Assembly (NCBI GenBank): GCA_947568835.1
Contig: OX387610.1
Span: forward strand, 15,853,001 to 15,917,000
DNA length: 64,000 nucleotides
Source of the DNA: Protonemura montana
Lineage: Eukaryota > Arthropoda > Insecta > Plecoptera > Nemouridae
Direction of reading: 5' to 3'
A program made the position numbers and the translations under genes. Positions within the stretch are counted from its first letter, which is position 1, and each line of letters opens with the position of its first letter. The notes below the pieces were generated by a model. That model saw nothing but the letters and a program-made list of their open reading frames with translations, searched no databases and had not been told where the DNA came from. Below are positions 43,586 through 54,638 of the stretch, in pieces.

Positions 43586-44447
43586 ACCCCAGACCTAGAC
43601 TGGTCCATTCACACCCAAAAAACCCTATCCAAAATTAAAAGTACCTGTTTCCTCCTCCGCAGACTGAAACGCATAGTTAACTCCCATACCCTAAACCTAG
43701 TCTATCACGCTCACCTCCACTCACACCTTTCTTATGGCCTCCTGTTCTGGGGCACCTCCCCTCAAGCCAAACGTATCTTCACAGCCCAAAAACAAGCCAT
43801 CCGCGTAATTGCTGGAATATCCCGCCGCAAGACCTGCAGACCCAACTTTATTTCCCTGAAAATTCTTACTCTCTCCAGCACCCTCATCCAAATAGCCTGC
43901 ACCCTTGTTTGCTCACACCCCCACCTCTTCCCTCTTAACTCCGCAGTCCACTCGCATGCGACAAGGCAACGTAATGAAATCCGGTCCATCCCCCATGCTC
44001 TCTCCCTATATAAACACAGTCTGCTCTAAATATGCACTAAAGTACACAACCACCTTCCCTACCAAATCGCCCACTCGCCTAAACGCACAACCTTTGACTC
44101 CAGCCTTCGCAACTTTCGCCTTCAAAACCCATTTTACTCCCTCGACGAATACCTCAATTTCCAGACAAATCCCACCCCCTAAGCTTCCAGCAGCCTTACT
44201 AAAGTTCCCAATCCTCAACATACCAATATTATGATACTCACACCAACTATCTTACTCATCCTAGTTAAGGTTATCTCATTTTAATTTAATTTCTAATTAT
44301 TATCAATTGAGTAAATTATTATTATTAGTTATTCATTATTAGTTATTAGTTATTAGTTATTTTCATGACTTGTCTTATACGTATACCATGTATGTGTCCT
44401 GAGACAGAAATAAATACAAATACAAATACAAATACAAATACAAATAG
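43586..44447 (+). pseudogene. Older LINE, 3' part
   Basis: Continues the frame left at 40941: LDWSIHTQKTLSKIKSTC, LSYGLLFWGTSPQAKRIF, AIRVIAGISRRKTCRPNF, then a C-terminal LDEYLNF. In-frame stops and one frame change show decay. The element ends in about five ACAAAT-type units (44408-44446), a typical LINE tail. Confidence 0.88.
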
Positions 44448-44520
44448 TGTTGTTAATAATAAAATACCCCGCGCATTGCAAGCGTTTGCAATTTAAATAA
44501 GAGTTCATCCTAATAATTAA
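44447..44520 (+). repeat. SINE tail fragment
   Basis: GTTAATAATAAAATACCCCG, CGCATTGCAAGCGTTTGCAA, AGAGTTCATCCTAAT recur as the 3' portion of the tRNA-SINE family (10.2, 21.4 and 40.4 kb). It abuts the LINE tail directly. Confidence 0.7.
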
Positions 44521-45318
44521 CTTTATTCCAGCTTGTCTGAACGAGGTACCAAGAGCAATAATTAAGGTCGCCACTGTCAGAACAGAATCAACTAGTAAAT
44601 AAATAATAAAGTTGCATTTTGAAAACTTACTTTTTTCTTCAATAACTACAGTATAGGAAATTTCTTTTAGTTATCTTTGCAGCTCCAAACCTGAATACAT
44701 ATTTTAGGCCAAGTTGGGAAACAACCGACTCATGTACGCCACCGATACTCATTTCAATGAGTAAGACAGATATTGACTAGGAAACTGGCTTATCAGAGAC
44801 GAGTTTTAGGACCGCTGATGCTTGTGATGTGCCATGTAAGTACCCGGGTTTCTTCCCTCTACTGTCAACAATCCAACCTGATGTGGATTGCAACATCTTT
44901 AAGATGGACTGTTGTTAGATTTCAGCACCATTGATTAAAAACAAAGCACTATCTATCAATGCCAGTGCCTAACACCAAAGATATTAGTGATTAAATGTCG
45001 GTAATACATCTGTCTGGAGGCCGCATGTCCATGGCAAAGAGGTTATGTGTACTAAAGTGCCTGAATTGGACGAAAATCACTGACATTGCGATAAACCTCG
45101 ACTTGTTACATGTAAAAACAATATTGTGCATATTGAAACGCATTATAAAATCTGATCCACGATCTGATACTTACACTGTCTTTCTTTATAACTAAAATCC
45201 TAATCCAAACGCTACTGAATTAACAAATTGCGCGCAATGAAACAGTCCGGTTGCTAATTTAAGGAACATGACTGCTCTCTTCAGGCAAAACTTGTAAGCA
45301 GAGAAAGTGGGTCCAAAA
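44520..45318. other. No gene seen; upstream region of the THAP gene
   Basis: AT-rich sequence with short ORFs only. A transcription start for the THAP gene presumably lies near its right edge, but I see no clear TATA or initiator. Confidence 0.4.
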
Positions 45319-48300
45319 ATGGCGATGCCGCGTGCGAAGAGACCAAGTAAATTTTGTTCCGTTCCACAGTGCCACTCTTCAAATACTAATATGACACTGC
45401 ATAGCTTTCCTCGAGAAAAAAAGCTTCAACTGGAATGGAGCCGAATGCTTAGAATAGGGAAACCTATCTCCAAGTACATGCACGTTTGCACCCTGCATTT
45501 CAACGCTGAAGATTATCACCTGCCAGGTTAGTCGCATCATTAATTTGCTTGATTCTCGCTGAATTCACTATTATCTTCCGTGGCGTCTGAATCGTAATTT
45601 CACTCAGCCAATAGTAGTCAGAAGGTGTAATTGTTTCTCTTGATGGTAAAGGTCTCCTCACTGACGGGAAAAAATATTTGCGAAAGGGCGTGGTACCATC
45701 ACGAATGCTGTCTGTTACCAGCCACTCTCCTCAGGAAACGGCACCACATACCAGGGAATTGCGTGTCAAACGAACGGAAAAGTGGAGCCAAAAGCTAAAT
45801 GATCGGTAAGGAATTATTGCATTACAAATTCATGCAACTCAACTTTTATCAGGGTAGGTATTAAGTGTAAGTAATGACATCTGTTCGTGGGAAGTTAGCC
45901 TCAGCCTTCGCCTTCAAAAGCTCGGAATTGCTCGGAATTGCTTAACAGACTATGTGAACGTACCGCAGTAAAAAAAGTGTGTACAAAAGGAACAGCACAT
46001 AAATATTCCACTCTTAATAACACATGAAAGCAAATAGAAACTACATTGCATTTTTCACAGAAAATAGAGTACGTGATGGGCTTTTGATCTGTGATGGTCC
46101 TAATTTTTTGCCCAGCCCTGGACAAAAAAAGGCTAACTTTTACAAAATTTTTGTTATCATTTATTTGCGAGAAAATGAAGGGAGGCTACTCCCTAGAAAT
46201 TGTCACAGATGATAGAGTACGTGATAGGCTTTCGATCTGTGATGGTCCTAATTTTTGGCCCAGCCCTGGACAAAAAAAAGGCTAACTTTTACAAAATTTG
46301 TGTTATCATTTATTTGCGAGAAAATGAAGGGAGGCTACTCCCTAGAAAATGTCACAGATGATAGAGTACGTGATAGGCTTTCGATCTGTGATGGTCCTAA
46401 TTTTTGGCCCAGCCCTGGACAAAAAAAGGCTAACTTTTACAAAATTTTTGTTATCATTTATTTGCGAGAAAATGAAGGGAGGCTACTCCCTAGAAATTGT
46501 CACAGATGATAGAGTACGTGATAGGCTTTCGATCTGTGATGGTCCTAATTTTTGGCCCAGCCCTGGACAAAAAAAGGCTAACTTTTACAAAATTTTTGTT
46601 ATCATTTATTTGCGAGAAAATGAAGGGAGGCTACTCCCTAGAAATTGTCACAGATGATAGAGTACGTGATAGGCTTTCGATCTGTGATGGTCCTAATTTT
46701 TGGCCCAGCCCTGGATCTGTGACAATTTCAAGGGAGTAGCCTCCCTTCATTTTCTCGCAAATAAATGATAACAAAAATTTTGTAAAAGTTAGCCTTTTTT
46801 TGTCCAGGGCTGGGCCAAAAATTAGGACCATCACAGATCGAAAGCCTATCACGTACTCTATCATCTGTGACAATTTCTAGGGAGAAGCCTCCCTTCATTT
46901 TCTCGCAAATAAATGATAACACAAATTTTGTAAAAGTTAGCCTTTTTTTGTCCAGGGCTGGGCCAAAAATTAGGACCATCACAGATCGAAAGCCTATCAC
47001 GTACTCTATCATCTGTGACAATTTCTAGGGAGTAGCCTCCCTTCATTTTCTCGCAAATAAATGATAACAAAAATTTTGTAAAAGTTAGCCTTTTTTTGTC
47101 CAGGGCTGGGCCAAAAATTAGGACCATCACAGATCGAAAGCCTATCACGTACTCTATCATCTGTGACAATTTCTAGGGAGTAGCCTCCCTTCATTTTCTC
47201 GCAAATAAATGATAACAAAAATTTTGTAAAAGTTAGCCTTTTTTTGTCCAGGGCTGGGCCAAAAATTAGGACCATCACAGATCGAAAGCCTATCACGTAC
47301 TCTATCATCTGTGACAATTTCAAGGGAGTAGCCTCCCTTCATTTTCTCGCAAATAAATGATAACACAAATTTTGTAAAAGTTAGCCTTTTTTTGTCCAGG
47401 GCTGGGCCAAAAATAAGGACCATCACAGATCGAAAGACTATCACGTACTCTATCATCTGTGACAATTTCTAGGGAGTAGCCTCCCTTCATTTTCTCGCAA
47501 ATAAATGATAACACAAATTTTGTAAAAGTTAGCCTTTTTTTGTCCAGGGCTGGGCCAAAAATTAGGACCATCACAGATCGAAAGCCTATCACGTACTCTA
47601 TCATCTGTGACAATTTCTAGGGAGTAGCCTCCCTTCATTTTCTCGCAAATAAATGATAACACAAATTTTGTAAAAGTTAGCCTTTTTTTGTCCAGGGCTG
47701 GGCCAAAAATTAGGACCATCACAGATCGAAAGCCTATCACGTACTCTATCATCTGTGACAATTTCTAGGGAGTAGCCTCCCTTCATTTTCTCGCAAATAA
47801 ATGAAAACCAAATTTTTTTATTGTTAGTCTGTTTTGTTCAGTACATCACGTATTTTTGAAGGCTAGCGCTTATGAGTTTTGTAGGCTGTTTTCTAGTTGC
47901 GCTATGTTGAGTTGGTGCCTTTAGATGGCGTTTTAGATTTTGCGAGCTAAGTATCCACTAGTATGACATCTGCAGATAGGTTAGGTTAACCAACACATTC
48001 TCTGTCAAAATGACTTGATTTTTAATGACTGTTTCTTCTTTGTTTGACCCAGAAACGTATGCAAGAGTAAGCAAAATGCCCTTGAAAGGCAAGAAAAAGT
48101 CAACATAGTGGGTGATCAGGAAAACCGTAGAGATATTGAAATGGCTGCAGCAGAAGCATTGTTAGCCCTTTACACAACGACTGTAAAAGCTGCCGAACAA
48201 GAACCAGGAACTCTACGCGTGGAGTCCAGAAAATATAAATCTGTTCTGCAGTCGATTCGTTCCGTTAAAGATTCTAGTATGCAGTTGATTCGTTCGAATA

Positions 48301-48338
48301 AAGATTCCGGTCTGCATTTGGGTTTGCTCTGTAAGTAA
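45319..48338 (+). CDS. THAP-domain zinc-finger protein
   Basis: Three exons in consistent phase: 45319-45526, 45652-45805 and 48053-48338 (TAA), giving 215 aa. The start ATG at 45319 is in context AAAATGGCG. Exon 1 has the C2CH finger: Cys13, Cys18, Cys57, His60, with HSFPREKKLQLEWSR and HFNAEDY between and after; exon 2 supplies LLTDGKKYLRKGVVPSRM, the AVPTIF-like end of the THAP domain. Exon 3 (NVCKSKQNALERQEKVN onward, KYKSVLQSIRSVKDSS) is polar and possibly helical, with two related short repeats SVKDSS and SNKDSG. A perfect donor (CTCT then GTAAGT at 48331) overlaps the stop, so a longer isoform may exist. THAP proteins bind DNA and include host factors and P-element-type transposases; no RNase H-like catalytic part is visible, so the role is unknown. 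Confidence 0.78.
45890..46000 (-). repeat. Right end of the dispersed 8-kb element (inverted copy)
   Basis: GTGGGAAGTTAGCCTCAGCC, TTCGCCTTC and a TATGTGAACGTACCGCAGTA segment match the reverse complement of about 8870-8930. Lies in THAP intron 2. Confidence 0.75.
46060..47792. repeat. Head-to-head palindromic array of a 148-bp unit
   Basis: About 4.5 plus-oriented units (46060-46716) meet about 7.3 inverted units (46717-47792). The unit includes GATAGAGTACGTGATAGGCT, TTCGATCTGTGATGGTCC, GGCCCAGCCCTGGACAAA and ATTTGCGAGAAAATGAAGGG. Identity between arms is very high. The switch lies at GCCCTGGATCTGTGACAATT. The array is inside intron 2 of the THAP gene. Confidence 0.96.
47793..47970 (-). repeat. 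Left end of the dispersed 8-kb element (inverted copy)
   Basis: The reverse complement of this segment matches 7998-8165: GTGGATACTTAGCTCGCAAA, ATCTAAAACGCCATCTAAAG, GCACCAACTCAACATAGCG. Together with 45890-46000 it frames the palindromic array. Confidence 0.85.
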
Positions 48339-48379
48339 AACTGGTGTAATGCATACGTGCCATGCTGTTCCACGGTTGC

Positions 48380-48755
48380 AATGAATGTGGTGCTCAAACA
48401 CAAAGAAGCAGCTCCTTTAGATATTGCAACTTGTTGCCCAAGAACAGTTGGAGTTGGTACGGAATCGAGTTTTGTTATGGAGCTGGAGGTCTCTTCTCTA
48501 AGCTGTCGTATAACTTTCCAACGGGGCAAATGTTTGCCAAAAAATCCCTTGCCATGAAATGGGATCTTGGTGCTGAACAGACTCAAAGCAAAGCACCGAT
48601 GCAAAAAGTGTTCAATTTTCATATTTACAGAACTCTGTTAGTTGTTTCAGAATAATTTTTTATACATAAAGGTCAAAATATTGAAAATTCTATCAAAATA
48701 TTTTTAATTATCAGTGATATATAGTTAATTATATAATATTTTGAATGCAAAAATT
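48380..48755. other. Downstream of THAP stop; possible extra exon
   Basis: Overlapping frames exist (for example TSSFVMELEVSS-type text ending near 48560) and an acceptor-like AAGAAGCAG near 48403. None matches a family, and the 29-bp array follows. Treated as 3' flank. Confidence 0.3.
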
Positions 48756-48757
48756 GA

Positions 48758-49095
48758 GCCAAGAGGCTGGATATTGTGATGAAGATGCCAAGAGGCTGGA
48801 TATTGTGAATAGGGTGCCAAGAAGCTGGATATTGTGAATAGGATGCCAAGAGGCTGGATATTGTGAATAGGATGCCAAGAGGCTGGATATTGTGAATAGG
48901 GTGCCAAGAGGCTGGATATTGTGAATAGGGTGCCAAGAGGCTGGATATTGTGAATAGGATGCCAAGAGGCTGGATATTGTGAATAGGATGCCAAGAGGCT
49001 GGATATTGTGAATAGGGTGCCAAGAGGCTGGATATTGTGAATAGGGTGCCAAGAGGCTGGATATTGTGAATAGGATGCCAAGAGGCTGGATATTT
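48758..49095. repeat. 29-bp minisatellite
   Basis: About 11-12 copies of GAGGCTGGATATTGTGAATA plus GGGTGCCAA, with A/G variation (GGATGCC or GGGTGCC). Confidence 0.96.
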
Positions 49096-49099
49096 GTTG

Positions 49100-50200
49100 T
49101 GATGAAGAAGGAAAGAGACAGAACGCAACTAAATGGAGAAAAAAATTGGCGTTGCCTGTTGCACTTGTCGAGAAATTTCTGGAATTTCTAAAAATGTCTG
49201 GGTTTTGTCGAGATGCATTGTGCTCTGATTAGTTGTGCTTCCTCTCTCAAAATCAATAATATTATTATATATGTTATTATTTCTTATACTCATATTTAAT
49301 GTCAGAAACTACCTAGTTTTGTTTTTAATCTCTCTTTAAAAGAAATATATAATTTTGATTACAAGTTGCAACCATCTTGGATGAAAGTTTGACGATAGGA
49401 GATTATTGACGAAACTAAAACTAATCAATCTAACAGCTTACGGAGTCTTGCATTCGATTTTCCCACCAAAAGGTGAGAAGTTATTTCCATACGTCTTAGC
49501 GATCTTAGTAATTGATGAGTGTTGCAAAATCTTCAATTAAAAAAAATCAACTGTCTGTTTTGTTTGTGCTCTAGCGAGCAATCTCCTGCTATGATTTCAA
49601 CCAAGTTTGCAGAGCATGTTTTTGTGTTCTCAACTGAGACCTCTTGCGCTTTTCAGCAAAACCTGTCCAACAATTTTTAAACTAAGAATAATTTACGAAA
49701 TTTTTCAGATTTTGTTCAACTGTTTTGGAATTTTATTGCCGAAAGTTTACCAAACTTTACAACGACGTGAAATACATCAGTAAATCATTAATTGTGAAGT
49801 GTTTGAGCCCATATGTGATTTCTTCCTCGGTTTATTCACAAATTTCTGACTGTATTTTGAGACATTTGGCCGTTTTGCTTCAAACTATGCAATAGATCAG
49901 CTTCACATTTTCTCATCGCTAAATATTGCTACTCTCATCTTCCAACGCAACTCAAATTGGGTTCGCGAAGCCGAAGTCGTTGGTTGTATATAAACCAAAC
50001 ATTGGTTGGAACCGGCAATCGGTTGACTTTACTACTGATGTGCTTGTACAGACCTTGCAAGAATCAGAAACATTAGACTACGTACAAAGATTTCAATACA
50101 AAGCCAAAGCGTATTCTTGGATCTGTTTTGTTTTGAAGTTTTTTATTTAGCAAAAAAATGCTTTTTACAGTACATAATAAATTATTGTATTTTCTAAGTT
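49100..50200. other. No convincing gene; dispersed repeat at right
   Basis: About 49790-49945 is the second copy of the repeat at 17.1-17.4 kb (TTGGCCGTTTTGCTTCAAAC, CTAAATATTGCTACTCTCATC). A 74-codon plus-strand frame (49926-50150, KPNIGWNRQSVDFTTDVLVQ) has no recognised domain and starts inside that repeat. Confidence 0.45.
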
Positions 50201-50204
50201 AAAT

Positions 50205-50471
50205 GTTAACTTAATTACTAATATAGGTTTCTAATTTTCTACTAAACTTAACAAAGTTTTCCTCGCCTTTAATGTTTGCAGGAAGTGCATAATATTTTCT
50301 AGCCTTGTAATATTTTCTTTCTCCTGTATAAAGTATACTTTTACTGGCCTTGCCAATAATGCCAACACACGAATATCTCTCTGATCTAGTATTATGTTCG
50401 CGATCTTTAAAATTAAGTATACTTATTATTTCATAAAGTACACGATAATACGCGATAAATAAAAAGAACAC
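50205..50471 (-). pseudogene. LINE 3'-end relic
   Basis: The minus-strand frame reads EHNTRSERYSCVGIIGK, SKSILYTGERKYYKARKYYA, LPANIKGEENFVKFSRKLET. This matches the LINE C-terminal pattern of a tyrosine-rich stretch, Y-N-x-L-P-x-x-I and a final K-L-K-x-Y helix. Only the last 85 residues remain. Confidence 0.72.
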
Positions 50472-50479
50472 AGAATGAC

Positions 50480-51040
50480 AGTACCTACTGTCGAGTGCAA
50501 AACATGTAAACGGTTAGGTTAGGTTGTCATATTAGAACTGGCAGTTCGCATTACCTCCAGAACATCGTCGAGAATTCCTGACCGCATTTCCCATGATGAC
50601 GCCCAACGATTTAAAGAGGCAAGTCCAGGAAGCGGGTACTTAAGTTTTTCTCTCTAGTATAGGTATGTAGGACCTTTTACTCATATACCTATCTGAGAGC
50701 AAATGCAACAGAAATTGTGTCCTTATCCCAATTAACCCTTTGCTTGTTAAGTAGCATCCTCACTTGGCTAAGAGTGAACACAGTGTTCTACTACGAATAA
50801 TCTCAGACTGGGCGTTGTTAACTTTCAGCCCCTGGATTTCTCTTTTAAGGGATTTGATTCTACTGCTTATTAACTGTGACAGAATTTTTATAAACCTGAC
50901 ATTTCTTTTGCAAAACTAAATAGTCTTTCTAGTCTTTCTGTATGGTTCATTTAAAGAGGACGAAGAGAAAAATATAATGTAATATTGTTCTTTTTTAATA
51001 GCTAAAAAAGCTAAATAAAAACCATACAAACAAATGTTGT
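50480..51040. other. No gene seen
   Basis: AT-rich sequence without recognisable ORFs. Confidence 0.5.
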
Positions 51041-51172
51041 CCTGAAGATGTCGACGCCAACGCCGACGAAACGTCGACTTTTTAGGTCCTTTTTAGGACC
51101 ACAAGTCAATTACGACAGAGCAAGTCCGTCACTCACCACAACATTAACCCGCGGCTCTGAACCACTTCACCA
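51040..51172. repeat. Retroelement end shared with the 18-kb palindrome
   Basis: CCTGAAGATGTCGACGCC, GACGAAACGTCGAC is followed by GGACCACAAGTCAATTACGA, GAGCAAGTCCGTCACTCACC and CGGCTCTGAACCACTTCACC. The latter part matches 18212-18303 in SMC6 intron 16. The first part has the CTGAAGATG, stem, CGAAACGTC pattern common at ends of invertebrate retroelements. Confidence 0.7.
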
Positions 51173-51345
51173 AACAAAACAAATGTTTGTGATTCTCTCT
51201 GAGAGATTCTAGCTCAAACTTTACATCTTGAAGTGTGGATGATTCTTCTGTCTCCGGAGTGATGGTCTTGAGAATAATTGGTTTGTCTGTATATGTAGTA
51301 GTAGTAGTGTCAATGCCCTTCTTTGCTGTTCTACGTTCTTGTCGC
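51144..51345 (-). other. Minus-strand ORF of uncertain status
   Basis: The frame reads QERRTAKKGIDTTTTTYTDK, ILKTITPETEESSTLQDVKF, ELESLRENHKHL, a plausible protein-like composition with a short coiled-coil-like end. A GTGCAG acceptor-like site precedes it (near 51345). Its left end overlaps the shared retroelement segment, so it could equally be element-derived. Confidence 0.25.
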
Positions 51346-51617
51346 ACTGCACGATGTGAACTCCGAAGTGCGTAACGGTGACTTGACGGGGAGGTGCAGA
51401 GTTAATACAGTAGTTGACTTGAGCTTGGGCTGAAATTATCATACTATCATAAAACTGACTGATAGCATACATTGAACCAAATACCAGAAATCCATTGGAT
51501 AACGTCCCGTTTCACCTCATAGTTATTTGCTATTCAAATTAAGAATATGACTCCCAAAATAATGTAACAGTTTACGAAAGATTTTTTACTAATGTTACCT
51601 ACTAATAACCATCTATA

Positions 51618-51880
51618 AGTATCACGGAAGTTAAGCAACACTGCGCTGGGTCATTTATTTATTTATTTATATTTATTTATATTTATTTTGGTTTATTGTC
51701 TTAAAAAAAAATGAAATTTTGAATGCAGACAATCATAAAATAAGAAACATAAGAAACATAAAGAAGATGGGTTCATTTATACATACACATAAGCGCGTTT
51801 AGAAAAGTGAAAACAAATTTGGTTTGTAGCTGTCAGTTCTATAAAAAATTATCTTTTATTTTGTAGAGACAGATAGGTAC
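51618..51880. repeat. 5S-SINE stub followed by (ATTT)n and AT-rich sequence
   Basis: ATCACGGAAGTTAAGCAACA, CTGCGCTGGGTC is a cut 5S-SINE head ending at 51649. An (ATTT)n run and poly-A follow, possibly the tail of another retroelement. Confidence 0.6.
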
Positions 51881-54015
51881 TTAGAATGTTCACCTTCAGC
51901 CCATGTTAAACAAGGGGAGGGACAGATACTTACAAGGTGCACCTTCAGCCCATGTTTAACAAGGGGAGGGACAGATACTTACAAGGTTCACCTTCAGCCC
52001 ATGTTTAACAAGGGGAGGGACAGATACTTACAAGGTGCACCTTCAGCCCATGTTTAACAAGGGGAGGGACAGATACTTACAAGGTGCACCTTCAGCCCAT
52101 GTTTAACAAGGGGAGGGACAGATACTTACAAGGTTCACCTCCAGCCCATGTTTAACAAGGGGAGGGACAGATACTTACAAGGTGCACCTTCAGCCCATGT
52201 TTAACAAGGGGAGGGACAGATACTTACAAGGTTCACCTTCAGCCCATGTTTAACAAGGGGAGGGACAGATACTTACAAGGTTCACCTTCAGCCCATGTTT
52301 AACAAGGAGAGGGACAGATACTTACAAGGTGCACCTCCAGCCCATGTTTAACAAGGGGAGGGACAGATACTTACAAGGTTCACCTTCAGCCCATGTTTAA
52401 CTAGGGGAGGGACAGATACTTACAAGGTTCACCTTCAGCCCATGTTTAACAAGGGGAGGGACAGATACTTACAAGGTTCACCTCCAGCCCATGTTTAACA
52501 AGGGGAGGGACAGATACTTACAAGGTGCACCTTCAGCCCATGTTTAACAAGGGGAGGGACAGATACTTACAAGGTTCACCTCCAGCCCATGTTTAACAAG
52601 GGGAGGGACAGATACTTACAAGGTTCACCTCCAGCCCATGTTTAACAAGGGGAGGGACAGATACTTACAAGGTTCACCTTCAGCCCATGTTTAACAAGGG
52701 GAGGGACAGATAGTTACAAGGTGCACCTTCAGCCCATGTTTAACAAGGGGAGGGACAGATACTTACAAGGTTCACCTTCAGCCCATGTTTAACAAGGGGA
52801 GGGACAGATACTAACAAGGTGCACCTTCAGCCCATGTTTAACAAGGGGAGGGACAGATACTTACAAGGTGCACCTCCAGCCCATGTTTAACAAGGGGAGG
52901 GACAGATACTTACAAGGTTCACCTTCAGCCCATGTTTAACAAGGGGAGGGACAGATACTTACAAGGTTCACCTCCAGCCCATGTTTAACAAGGGGAGGGA
53001 CAGATACTTACAAGGTGCACCTTCAGCCCATGTGTAACAAGGGGAGAGACAGATACTTACAAGGTGCACCTTCAGCCCATGTTTAACAAGGGGAGGGACA
53101 GATACTTACAAGGTTCACCTTCAGCCCATGTTTAACAAGGGGAGGGACAGATACTTACAAGGTGCACCTTCAGCCCATGTTTAACAAGGGGAGGGACAGA
53201 TACTTACAAGGTTCACCTTCAGCCCATGTTTAACAAGGGGAGGGACAGATACTTACAAGGTTCACCTTCAGCCCATGTTTAACAAGGGGAGAGACAGATA
53301 CTTACAAGGTTCACCTTCAGCCCATGTTTAACAAGGGGAGAGACAGATACTTACAAGGTGCACCTTCAGCCCATGTTTAACAAGGGGAGGGACAGATACT
53401 TACAAGGTTCACCTTCAGCCCATGTTTAACAAGGGGAGGGACAGATACTTACAAGGTTCACCTTCAGCCCATGTTTAACAAGGGGAGGGACAGATACTTA
53501 CAAGGTTCACCTCCAGCCCATGTTTAACAAGGGGAGGGACAGATACTTACAAGGTTCACCTTCAGCCCATGTTTAACAAGGGGAGGGACAGATACTTACA
53601 AGGTGCACCTCCAGCCCATGTTTAACAAGGGGAGGGACAGATACTTACAAGGTTCACCTTCAGCCCATGTTTAACAAGGGGAGGGACAGATACTTACAAG
53701 GTGCACCTTCAGCCCATGTTTAACAAGGGGAGGGACAGATACTTACAAGGTGCACCTTCAGCCCATGTTTAACAAGGGGAGGGACAGATACTTACAAGGT
53801 GCACCTTCAGCCCATGTTTAACAAGGGGAGGGACAGATACTTACAAGGTGCACCTTCAGCCCATGTTTAACAAGGGGAGGGACAGATACTTATAAGGTGC
53901 ACCTTCAGCCCATGTTTAACAAGGGGAGGGACAGATACTTACAAGGTTCACCTTCAGCCCATGTTTAACAAGGGGAGGGACAGATACTTACAAGGTGCAC
54001 CTTCAGCCCATGTTA
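51880..54015. repeat. 49-bp minisatellite
   Basis: About 43 copies of CTTACAAGGTTCACCTTCAG, CCCATGTTTAACAAGGGGAG, GGACAGATA, with T/G and C/T variants (GGTGCACC or GGTTCACC; TTCAG or TCCAG). On the minus strand every unit contains ACCTTGTAAGTATCTG, a good splice-donor match. Confidence 0.97.
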
Positions 54016-54094
54016 AAATTCGGGAATCCGAGCCCTTTTCATTTTGAGGTCGGCTGGTAGATGGTTAAAAAAGGTGGCGCTGCTGTAGGCTGGA

Positions 54095-54475
54095 TGTTTT
54101 CATGTATTGGATGGGTGACCATCATACACATGACCAGTTCTGTTCGGTAGAGAGGTTGGAGGGATGAAAGTTAAGCAACACTGCGCTGGGTCAGGTATTG
54201 GATGGGTGACCATCATACACATGATCAGTTCTGTTAGGAAGAGAGGTTGGAGGGATGGAAGTTAGTACAGCAACTTCACTCGCCTTGCTTATCAACCTCT
54301 CGACAGCATGGATTTGTGGAGGAATCCTGCTGTTCGAGCTGTACCGTCCTTCGGAAGGGACGTTAAGCCGGTGGTCCCTTGGTGCTCTTCGAGGAGAGTA
54401 GGCTACGTGCTGGCCTCATAAACCGAAGCCATTAGATCAGTGCCGCATGGTTTGTTGTCGTTAAACCCCAATAAT
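54095..54475 (+). mobile_element. 5S rRNA-derived SINE with two heads
   Basis: Two C-box-containing head units (GTATTGGATGGGTGACCATC; AAGTTAAGCAACACTGCGC), then the body CAGCATGGATTTGTGGAGG, CCGTCCTTCGGAAGGGACG, GTGCTCTTCGAGGAGAGTAGG and a shortened tail. Confidence 0.85.
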
Positions 54476-54638
54476 CATATATAACCGTTTAGTCAAGGAA
54501 AAAATTACCTATTCACCTAAAAATGTAGTAAAAAAGAATCGACACATTTGAGACCTGTTTTTGAGAGGTTCTTAATGTTCCTTACCCCAACAATGGCAAG
54601 TGGTATTGTCTTATTGTGTTGAATTGCTCGATCGTCAG

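Noticed and set aside
46024-47786. Many overlapping ~100-aa ORFs that look like a protein family
   Set aside because: They are the 148-bp unit read in all frames; the unit is not a multiple of three, so frames rotate and each ORF ends at the same positions in the unit.
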